This document shows positions 57,326-64,000 of a stretch of 64,000 nt of DNA, one piece after another; position 1 is the stretch's first letter; each line of letters starts with the position of its first letter. The position numbers and the translations under genes are program-made. The notes below the pieces were generated by a model. It was not told the origin of the DNA. It ran no database searches and worked only from the letters and a program-made list of their open reading frames with translations. The stretch covers positions 1 through 64,000 of the forward strand of contig JAOPYQ010000019.1 of the NCBI GenBank assembly GCA_025964555.1, given 5' to 3'. The stretch comes from Thermoleophilia bacterium (GTDB lineage Bacteria; Actinomycetota; Thermoleophilia; Gaiellales; SKUG01).

Positions 57326-59862
57326 TGGGCATCGCCGGCGACACGATCGACGTGCTCCTGCACCAGGGTGACACCTGGATGCCGCAGCTGCAGCGTCACG
57401 TGCTGCTGAGCGTCGCCGCGCTCATCATCTCGATCGCCGTGGGCCTGCCCTTGGGCGCGTGGCTGACACGAGCGGAACGCTGGGCGTTCGCGGTGACGAG
57501 CGTCGCCAACCTCGGCCGCACGATTCCGTCGCTCGCACTGCTCGCGCTCGTGTATCCCTTCGTCGGCACGGGCGCCCTGCCGGCGATCATCGCGCTCGTC
57601 GCGCTCGGCGTGCCACCGGTGCTGCTGGCCACGTACACCGGCATCCGCGAGGTCGATGACGACGTGCGCGATGCCGCCGCCGGCATGGGACTGACATCGC
57701 TCGAGCGCCTCGTACAGGCCGAGCTGCCCGTGGCGTCTCCGGTTGTGCTGTCGGGAATCCGCACAAGTGCCGTGCAGATCGTGGCCAGCGCCACGCTCGC
57801 CGCGCTCATCGGCGGCGGGGGCCTGGGCGAGCTCATCATGGCCGGCCTCACCAACCTGCGATACGACCTGCTCCTCGCCGGCGCGGTGCTCGTCGCGCTG
57901 CTCGCCGCTGCGACCGAGGTCGGCTTCGGCCTGCTCGAGAAGCGCGGTCTGCCCGACGGGATCCGCCAGCTGCGCGCCACACCGGTAGCGCAGTCGCTCG
58001 AGTACACCGCCGGCGGTGGCGTGTCCGGCCGTCGCTGGCAGGTCATCGTCCTCGCCGGTGCGCTCGCCTGCGCGCTGCTCGTGGGTGCGGGCTCGATGGC
58101 GAGCGGCATGATCGCCGGCATGGGCGTGCCCAATGCAGGCGCGGGCGGGCCGCTGCCGCGTGTGGTGGTCGGCTCGAAGGACTTCACGGAGAGCATCGTG
58201 CTCGCGGAGCTGTACGCCCAGGCGCTCGAGGCGCAGGGACATCCGGTCGAGCGGCGCTTCGGACTCGGCGCCACGGCGGTCGCGGATGCGGCGCTGCGCC
58301 GCGGCGAGATCGACGTCTACCCCGAATACACCGGCACCGCGCTCGTCGCGGTGCTCGGCAAGGACATCCCCAGGGTCGGTGGAGGCGAAGGGGATGGCGA
58401 CGACCCAGGCGCGACGCGCGCCGTCGGGCTGGACGCGATGGCCCTGCTCGACGGCGAGGTCGAGCGTCAGGTCAGGAGCGGATACGCGAAGCGCGAGACC
58501 CGCGTGCTCGCCTCCACGCCGTTCTCCAACGGCAATGCGATCGCGGTGACGAAGGCGACCGCGAAACGTCACCACCTCGAGACGCTCTCGGACCTGGCGA
58601 AGGTCGCGGGTGACCTGCGCTTCGGATCGATCCCGGGGTTCGACACGCGCGCGGACGGGCTCAAGCTCCTCACGAAGACCTACGGGCTCCGCTTCGGGAA
58701 GGTGCAGACGCTCGAGAACGGCATCAAGTACAAGGCGCTGCTCGACGGCAAGGTCGACGCTGTGTACGGCTTCGAGACGGACGGCCAGATCGCGCGGAGC
58801 AACCTCGTCGTGCTGCGCGACGACAAGGCGGCATGGCCGCCGTACCACGCGGCGCCGATCGTCGCCGAACGATTCGCGTCGCACTCGGGAGCGGCGTTCG
58901 CTCCGACGCTCGATGCTGTGACGAGCCTGCTGGACGCGAAGACGATGCGCCGGCTCAACGCGGCGGTGGATTCCGACAAGCGCGAGCCTGCTGACGTCGC
59001 GCGCGAGTTCCTCCAGGCGCACGGCCTGGCGAAGCGCGGCGCACGCCCGAAGGTGCGTATCGGCAGCAAGGACTTCACGGAGCAGTTCATCCTCGGCGAG
59101 CTGTACGCCCAGGCGCTCGAGGCACGCGGGTTCCCCGTCGAGCGCAAGCTCGGGCTCGGTGCGACGGCGGTCGCCGACGGCGCGCTCACGCGCGGCCAGG
59201 TCGACATCTATCCGGAATACACGGGCACCGCGTGGACGTCCGTCCTCAAGCGCACGGTGAAGCCCGGGACCAGCGCGAAGCAGGTGTGGAGCGGCGTGCA
59301 CGACGGCTACGCCAGGCGCAAGCTCGACGTGCTCGCGCCGACGCCGTTCTCCAACGGCAACGCCCTCGTGGTGACGAAGGAGACGGCCAGGCGCCTCGAG
59401 CTCGAGACCCTCTCGGACCTGACGTCGCAGTCGTCGAAGCTGCGGCTCGGCGCGATCCCGGGCTTCGACACGCGCGAGGACGGCCTGCCGCACCTCAAGC
59501 GGGTCTACGGCATGCATTTCGGGAAGGTGCAGACGCTCGAGAACGGCATCAAGTACGGGGCGCTGCTCGACGGGCGCGTGGACGTGGTGTACGGCTTCGA
59601 GACGGACGGACAGATCGCCGCGAAGGACCTCGTCGTGCTGCGCGACGACCGAGCGGCATGGCCGGCCTACCAGGTCGCGCCGATCGTCTCGAAGGCATTC
59701 GCGAAGCAGGCCGGGCCACAGTTCGCGGCGACGATCGACTACGTCTCGTCGCTGCTCGATGCGAAGACCATGGCGCGCCTCAATGCGCAGGTCGACCAGG
59801 ACAAGCGTGAGCCGGCGGACGTCGCCCGCGACTTCCTCACCACGCGCGGCCTGCTCGGCTAG
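57325..59862 (+). CDS. Osmolyte ABC importer permease 2 fused to two tandem substrate-binding domains
   Basis: 845 aa, start overlapping the upstream stop (TGATG). The permease domain (about 1-215) has the EAA loop (DAAAGMGLTSLERL). A further transmembrane anchor (about 240-262) leads to two complete OpuAC-type domains: domain 1 about 280-570 (VVVGSKDFTESIVLAELYAQ, IDVYPEYTGTALVA) and domain 2 about 575-845 (VRIGSKDFTEQFILGELYAQ, DIYPEYTGTAW). Both keep the GSKDFTE and YPEYTGT ligand-site motifs and share long DNA identity (for example gggaaggtgcagacgctcga near 58697 and 59521). There is no free binding protein. Fusion of one binding domain is known; two in tandem are unusual. Confidence 0.9.
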   Translation: MGIAGDTIDVLLHQGDTWMPQLQRHVLLSVAALIISIAVGLPLGAWLTRAERWAFAVTSVANLGRTIPSLALLALVYPFVGTGALPAIIALVALGVPPVLLATYTGIREVDDDVRDAAAGMGLTSLERLVQAELPVASPVVLSGIRTSAVQIVASATLAALIGGGGLGELIMAGLTNLRYDLLLAGAVLVALLAAATEVGFGLLEKRGLPDGIRQLRATPVAQSLEYTAGGGVSGRRWQVIVLAGALACALLVGAGSMASGMIAGMGVPNAGAGGPLPRVVVGSKDFTESIVLAELYAQALEAQGHPVERRFGLGATAVADAALRRGEIDVYPEYTGTALVAVLGKDIPRVGGGEGDGDDPGATRAVGLDAMALLDGEVERQVRSGYAKRETRVLASTPFSNGNAIAVTKATAKRHHLETLSDLAKVAGDLRFGSIPGFDTRADGLKLLTKTYGLRFGKVQTLENGIKYKALLDGKVDAVYGFETDGQIARSNLVVLRDDKAAWPPYHAAPIVAERFASHSGAAFAPTLDAVTSLLDAKTMRRLNAAVDSDKREPADVAREFLQAHGLAKRGARPKVRIGSKDFTEQFILGELYAQALEARGFPVERKLGLGATAVADGALTRGQVDIYPEYTGTAWTSVLKRTVKPGTSAKQVWSGVHDGYARRKLDVLAPTPFSNGNALVVTKETARRLELETLSDLTSQSSKLRLGAIPGFDTREDGLPHLKRVYGMHFGKVQTLENGIKYGALLDGRVDVVYGFETDGQIAAKDLVVLRDDRAAWPAYQVAPIVSKAFAKQAGPQFAATIDYVSSLLDAKTMARLNAQVDQDKREPADVARDFLTTRGLLG

Positions 59863-59886
59863 GAGCGGCCGCGGTACTCGTCCCTG

Positions 59887-59983
59887 CCCCTGGGCCTCCC
59901 CCTGCGCTCTGGGGACGACCTGCATCGATGTGCGTCAGCGAAGGCACGCCAGGGGTGGCGAACATGACGCACATACCCAGGGG
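59887..59983. ncRNA. Nested inverted repeats, possible three-way-junction RNA or bidirectional terminator
   Basis: Outer arms CCCCTGGG (59887-59894) and CCCAGGGG (59976-59983) enclose a short hairpin TCCCC/GGGGA (59897-59901, 59911-59915) and a perfect 10-bp stem ATGTGCGTCA/TGACGCACAT (59928-59937, 59965-59974), itself holding CGCC/GGCG. It lies in the 190-bp gap between convergent stops. Could be a structured RNA or simply a transcription terminator. Confidence 0.45.
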
Positions 59984-60007
59984 AAGTGCCGCAGCCGGCG
60001 AGCGGTC

Positions 60008-60062
60008 GTGTCAGCCGGCGGGGACAGAGGTGTCAGCTGGCGGACGTCGGTGTCAGGCGGCG
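60008..60062. repeat. Three degenerate tandem copies of GTGTCAGCYGGCGG
   Basis: Starts at 60008, 60030 and 60050 (period 22 and 20). The third copy is at the 3' end of the 60053-60886 gene and includes its stop. Confidence 0.5.
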
Positions 60063-60886
60063 AACTGAGGCATGAGCTGACGCGTGCCGGTCGTTGCCTG
60101 CGTGGCTGCGAGCGTCGGCATCGCTGGCGTGGCGGCGGTGGCGGCGGGCGTGCCGTCGCGCTTGGTGCGGTCGTAGGGATCGAGCGGCGTCTCGTCGAGC
60201 AGGTGCACGCGCTTGGCGACGGCGAGGCCCTTGTCCTCCACGCGCACGGTCGGCGCGTCGAGGAAGGAGAAGGCGTCGAGTTCGTTGGCGGCGGCGGCGA
60301 GGCGGGTCACCGCGCCACCGATCGCGGTGCCGACGCCCGGCACGAACGCGAGCGCTCCAGCGACGATGTTGAGCAGGCCCGACCGCGCGGTTCGGGACCC
60401 GAGGATCGCGAACGGTCCCCCGTCGTGGTTCTCGAGCTCGTTCCAGCCCCTCCAGACCTGCGCCACGCCTGACACGACGCCGATCGTCGGCAGCACCTTG
60501 CCGAGCACGCTCGAGCCGGTCGCGACGATTCCCTTGCCGGCCGCAACATGGTGGAGGCCCGCCTGGACGAACTGGTAGCCGGCGAGGCCGACCTGCATCA
60601 GCGCGCGGCCGTCGCGATCGTCGCGCGTACCGGTCACCCGCTCGTCGACGTTGGTGAGTGCGGTCGGAACGATCTCAGTGGGTCGGTCGAGCGTCACGCC
60701 GTCCAGGAGCGCGCGGTCGTAGCCCGTACCCTTGGTCGCCGGCGGAGGTGGCGCCGCCGGGCCTTGGTCCGGCTTTCGGTCGAAGGCGGGCAAGCCGGCA
60801 TCGACGCGGGCGCGCACGCCGTCCATGTACGCGCTTGCCCAGGCGGTCACGCCTGTGTGCGTCAGTGGTTGTACGGGCCCGGTCAC
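60053..60886 (-). CDS. Leaderless Pro-rich/hydrophobic protein of unknown function
   Basis: 277 aa from GTG 60886 (the frame is open further upstream; ATG at 60949 or 60826 are possible). The N-terminus is Pro/Ala-rich (DRKPDQGPAAPPPPATKGTG). A central hydrophobic Gly/Ala region (about 100-205) contains GLLNIVAGALAFVPGVGTAIGGAVTRLA, resembling the central helices of the 37740-39239 protein. The C-terminus is Ala/Thr/Pro-rich. No known domain. One of several such proteins in this window. Confidence 0.6.
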   Translation of the reverse strand: MTGPVQPLTHTGVTAWASAYMDGVRARVDAGLPAFDRKPDQGPAAPPPPATKGTGYDRALLDGVTLDRPTEIVPTALTNVDERVTGTRDDRDGRALMQVGLAGYQFVQAGLHHVAAGKGIVATGSSVLGKVLPTIGVVSGVAQVWRGWNELENHDGGPFAILGSRTARSGLLNIVAGALAFVPGVGTAIGGAVTRLAAAANELDAFSFLDAPTVRVEDKGLAVAKRVHLLDETPLDPYDRTKRDGTPAATAATPAMPTLAATQATTGTRQLMPQFAA

Positions 60887-60978
60887 ACCCGTTCTTCGCG
60901 CGCGGGGAACCGTCCCGTCTCGATTCCGGCCATGTTTTGGCCGGCCCATTTTGTGGCCATGAGCGGGGAAAACAGCGG

Positions 60979-62187
60979 TCAGCGCGCGACGTCGGACCCG
61001 GTCGGCGGATGCGCGTGGTCGTCCGCGCGCCACTCGCGCGCACGGATGCGCGCTCGGGCCTCCGCATATCGGATGCGCTCGTATGCCACGAGCACCATCA
61101 TGGCAACTGCGACGACCGTGACGAGCCATCCCGAATCCAGTCGTGTCCCGATCGTCGGGATGAGCGCTACGAGCACGACCGCCACCACGAGTCGGGGCCG
61201 GTTGAGCGTACGGATGTTGCGCAGGCGAAAGAGCACGTGCGCGGCCAGATAGAGCGCGATGCCACCAACCAGCGCGGTCGCCGGCACCACCTTCAGCGCC
61301 TCCTCGGGATGCGCGAACGCCTTCTTGACGCCGAGCGCATACAGGATCACCCCCGCGACCATGGGCAGGTGCAGGTACGAGTACGAGTCGCGAGCCAGAG
61401 CCGCTCGCTCGCCCCCGTGAGCCTTCTCCAGACGACGCTCGGCGACGATCGCCACGACATCGAAGTACGTCCACCAGATCGCAGCGATCGTGATCGTGCC
61501 GAACGAGCAGAGCACGACGAACCTGACGTCGATCGGCAGCTCCCCGGCACCGATGCCGAGCGCGATGAGCGACTCGCCGAGCGCGATGATGAATATGAGC
61601 CCGTGCCGCTCCGCGAAGTGCGATGCCCCGACCGTCCACCCTTCCGGGTCGAGGAAGAGCGGCCCGATGTAGTCGAGCAGCAGCGCGACGGCCCACAGGG
61701 CGATCGCAGCCGCCCCGTCCTGGAATGCCGCGAGCAGGATCGCGACCGCGCTGACGGTCGTCCCCGGAAGGAGCCCCAGGACGTTGCGCATGAGCTGGGA
61801 ATCGCCCCAGCAGGACGCGATGTACACGACGATGTGCAGGTAGCGCACCACGGCGTAGGCGATCGCGAAGGCGACGGCGTGCTCACCGAACGCACCTGGT
61901 GTCGCGACCCCGACGACGAGCATGGCGCACATCACGCCGATCGTCGCGATCCGCGTGCCACCCTCCTCCAGGCTGGTGGTCGTCGCAAGCCACGCGTAGC
62001 CGCCCCACGCCCACCACAGCGCCGCCAGGACGAGCATGCCGTGCGCCAGACCCTGCCACGTGGGATCGGCGGCGAGCAGCGCGGTGACCTGGGTGAACCC
62101 GAACACGAAGACGAGGTCGAAGAAGAGCTCGAACGACGATGCGCTCTGGATGGTGCCGTCGCGCTCGACGGCGACGTCGGTCGTCAT
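60979..62187 (-). CDS. Low temperature requirement protein A (LtrA)-family membrane protein
   Basis: 402 aa with about 11 transmembrane segments. LtrA signature FELFFDLVFVFGFTQVT at the N-terminus and HFAERHGLIFIIALGESL (about 188-205). Function in the family is poorly known (growth at low temperature in Listeria). Start overlaps the response regulator stop by 4 bp (62184-62187), so it is the last gene of the HK-RR-LtrA operon. Confidence 0.9.
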   Translation of the reverse strand: MTTDVAVERDGTIQSASSFELFFDLVFVFGFTQVTALLAADPTWQGLAHGMLVLAALWWAWGGYAWLATTTSLEEGGTRIATIGVMCAMLVVGVATPGAFGEHAVAFAIAYAVVRYLHIVVYIASCWGDSQLMRNVLGLLPGTTVSAVAILLAAFQDGAAAIALWAVALLLDYIGPLFLDPEGWTVGASHFAERHGLIFIIALGESLIALGIGAGELPIDVRFVVLCSFGTITIAAIWWTYFDVVAIVAERRLEKAHGGERAALARDSYSYLHLPMVAGVILYALGVKKAFAHPEEALKVVPATALVGGIALYLAAHVLFRLRNIRTLNRPRLVVAVVLVALIPTIGTRLDSGWLVTVVAVAMMVLVAYERIRYAEARARIRAREWRADDHAHPPTGSDVAR

Positions 62188-62558
62188 GCGGCGAGCGGCT
62201 CCAGGCCGAGCATCCGCTGCACGGTCGGCATCAGGTCGGAGATGTCGCGCTTGAGCAGGAACTCGTCGACCGATGGCTCGCGGCCCGCCTCGATCTTCAG
62301 GTCGTGCGACGTGAACAGCAGCACGCGCGCGTCCGGAGCTGCGGCCTTGATCGCCGGAGCTGCTTGGAGGCCCATGATGTCCCCGTCGATGAAGTGGTCG
62401 AGGATGACAAGCGCCGGATGCACCTCGCGCGCCAGTTGGATGGCGGCAGCGGCCGTGGCGCAGCAGCCGGTGATCTCGAGCCGCGAATCGACCTGCAGCG
62501 TGAGCTGGATGAGCAGCTGCATGTCGCGGTCGTCTTCGACGACGACGAGCACCTTCAT
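62184..62558 (-). CDS. Single-domain response regulator
   Basis: 124 aa, receiver domain only. Acidic pair VEDD, phosphoacceptor Asp in LVILDHFIDGD (about residue 54), switch Thr/Ser in LLFTSHD, Lys in FLLKRD. No DNA-binding output domain, so it probably acts by protein contact or as a phosphorelay member. Overlaps both neighbours by 4 bp in an operon with the histidine kinase and LtrA. Confidence 0.9.
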   Translation of the reverse strand: MKVLVVVEDDRDMQLLIQLTLQVDSRLEITGCCATAAAAIQLAREVHPALVILDHFIDGDIMGLQAAPAIKAAAPDARVLLFTSHDLKIEAGREPSVDEFLLKRDISDLMPTVQRMLGLEPLAA

Positions 62559-64000
62559 GCGGCGGTCTCCTCGGTTGCTATCGGGAGCGTGTACGTGAAC
62601 GTTGACCCCTGCCCCGGCTGGCTGTCGACCCAGATGCTCCCGCCCTGCGCCTCGACCATCGACTTGACGATGTAGAGCCCGAGCCCGGTGCCCGCGACCG
62701 TGCGGCGCGTCGGCCCGACCCGCGAGAAGCGTCGGAACAGTCGCGGCAGGTCTTCGTCCGCGATGCCGACGCCGTTGTCGCGCACGGCGATCGCGAGCTT
62801 GCCTTCCGCGACGAGCGTGGAGAGCTCGACCTCGATGCGCGGATCACCGTCGGAGAACTTCATGGCGTTGCTGACCAGGTTGGTGAGGATCTGCCAGTTG
62901 CGATCCATGTCACCGAGCACGTCCGGCAGCTGCTCGGGCGCGTCGACCGTGAGCGTCAGCTCGGGATGCGCGACCTGCATGTCCATGACGATGCGCTGCA
63001 CGACCAGCCGCGCATCGAAGGCCTGCATGTCGTAGTGGAGTTCACCGGATTCCATGCGCGCAACCTGGAGCACGTCCTCGACGAACTCGGCAAGGCTCCG
63101 CGTGTTGCGCGAGATGAGGCGCAGGTACTCGAGCTTCTGCTCGTCGGGCAGCACGTCCCAGCGATCATGGATGGTGTCGGCGAACCCACTGATGACGCTC
63201 ATCGGGGAACGCAGGTCGTGAGCCACCATCGCCACGAACTCGGTCTTGAGCTGGTCGACCTGGCGCAGCCGCTCGTTGGATTCACGTTCGATCTCGAGCG
63301 TGCGCGCGCGATCCTCGGCGAGCTGGGTGAACGCCGAGATGTTGTCGAGCAGCTGGCGCTCCGTGTCGCTGAAGAACGGGGCCGCAGGACCGCAGACCAC
63401 GATGATCCGGTCGACGACGATGATCGCGTGGTCGTCGTGTTCGTGGTCCCGCGCGCGAGCTTCCTCGGCGATGCGGCTCGCGTCGACCAGTGCCATCCCG
63501 TTCCATGCGATCGGCGCGCGCTCGTCGTCGACGAGCACCGCACCGCTCGCGCCCGTGAGCAGCGTCGCGGCGCGGAGTGCGCGTTCGCGAACGTCGGCGA
63601 CCGTCTCGCCCTGCACGATCCAGCGCAGGCCGCCCTGCATCGAATCGAGTTCATGGGCGCGCCATGACGCGCGCAGGAAGCGGGGCGGCGCGAGCGCGAT
63701 GAGGAAGAGCGCGGCTGACATCGCGGCGGCGAGCTGGATGACGATCGAGACGAGGTAGAGGCGGTCGGAGGACCCGTCGCCGGCGAACGCAGCCAGCAGC
63801 AGCGCCGTGGTCAGCACGATCGTGGCCGTGGCGAAGAGGTTCATGCGGCGTCGGGCGATGCCGCTGCTGCCGCGCGCCTCGCGCAGGAAGAACCCGGCGG
63901 TGGCGATCGAGAGTAGGGTCCAGTGCACCAGGAACGCGATGACGTACAGCAGCACGCCGGTCGTCCACGCGGTGCCTTCCGGCGGGAGGTCGATCGCGAG
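62555..64000 (-). CDS. Membrane sensor histidine kinase (5' end outside window)
   Basis: The frame stays open to base 64000, so the N-terminus is missing; 481 residues are seen. Three or more transmembrane helices (for example VLLYVIAFLVHWTLLSIATAG, then IVLTTALLLAAF and IQLAAAMSAALFLIAL), a GAF-like segment (about residues 120-210 of the visible part), then HisKA with VAMVAHDLRSPMSV (phospho-His), and the HATPase domain with NAMKF (N box), DNGVGIADEDLPRLFRRF and GTGLGLYIVKSMVEAQGG. Paired with the following response regulator and LtrA genes. Confidence 0.92.
   Translation of the reverse strand, partial: LAIDLPPEGTAWTTGVLLYVIAFLVHWTLLSIATAGFFLREARGSSGIARRRMNLFATATIVLTTALLLAAFAGDGSSDRLYLVSIVIQLAAAMSAALFLIALAPPRFLRASWRAHELDSMQGGLRWIVQGETVADVRERALRAATLLTGASGAVLVDDERAPIAWNGMALVDASRIAEEARARDHEHDDHAIIVVDRIIVVCGPAAPFFSDTERQLLDNISAFTQLAEDRARTLEIERESNERLRQVDQLKTEFVAMVAHDLRSPMSVISGFADTIHDRWDVLPDEQKLEYLRLISRNTRSLAEFVEDVLQVARMESGELHYDMQAFDARLVVQRIVMDMQVAHPELTLTVDAPEQLPDVLGDMDRNWQILTNLVSNAMKFSDGDPRIEVELSTLVAEGKLAIAVRDNGVGIADEDLPRLFRRFSRVGPTRRTVAGTGLGLYIVKSMVEAQGGSIWVDSQPGQGSTFTYTLPIATEETAA

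Noticed and set aside
57250-59925. Long antisense ORF opposite the permease/SBD fusion
   Set aside because: Shadow frame, Arg-rich, mirrors a duplicated conserved gene.

Overview
The window is about 64 kb of high-GC DNA, densely packed with genes. It is most like an actinobacterial chromosome, and I would guess a Thermoleophilia or Solirubrobacterales-type lineage. The reasons are a fused Kgd-type 2-oxoglutarate decarboxylase/dehydrogenase without a lipoyl domain, AfsR/SARP regulators, an actinobacterial-style AcnA, GTG starts, and exported proteins carrying NNSL/DIKN-type repeats. The class-level placement is inference. I see no tRNA, rRNA, CRISPR array, transposase or prophage, so it reads as core chromosome with lineage-specific cargo.

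Layout. 1-7.9 kb: the end of a giant Ig-like repeat protein, a precorrin-2 dehydrogenase, a DUF4157 (HELAH) membrane protein, an MBL-fold hydrolase, lipoproteins. 8.1-18.6 kb: central metabolism (kgd, acnA) flanking three tandem paralogues of an unrecognised domain and an exported repeat protein. 18.6-24.4 kb: a Rieske/FAD oxidoreductase pair, an alpha/beta hydrolase, and a tight operon of a 62-aa peptide, a helical-repeat protein, a Pro-rich single-pass protein and a frameshifted flavocytochrome. 24.4-30.4 kb: a glycosyltransferase, an ABC exporter pair, and an adenylate cyclase co-transcribed with a trypsin-like lipoprotein. 30.5-36.4 kb: small secreted proteins and two overlapping SARP-family regulators. 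36.4-46 kb: a GH3 lipoprotein, DM13 protein, EttA, an LPFTG surface protein, an MFS exporter and further Pro-rich or HExxH cargo-like proteins. 46-55 kb: an enoyl-reductase-like protein, a beta-propeller, a leaderless subtilase, LMW-PTP and CPBP protease. 55.5-60 kb: an osmolyte ABC importer whose second permease is fused to two substrate-binding domains. 60-64 kb: a Gly-rich protein and an LtrA/response regulator/histidine kinase operon that runs off the window.

The points most worth attention are these. An otherwise conserved AcnA has Phe and Ser at two of the three [4Fe-4S] cysteine positions. A novel three-gene paralogue cluster contains a 71-bp identical block. The peptide/flavocytochrome operon has a frameshift. 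A DUF4157 protein occurs with several leaderless Pro-rich or Gly-rich proteins. A putative SARP site (TTTACCG direct repeat, 11-bp period) lies upstream of the two SARP genes. A permease carries two fused substrate-binding domains. Several long intergenic hairpins are also present, including a possible three-way-junction RNA at 59887-59983.
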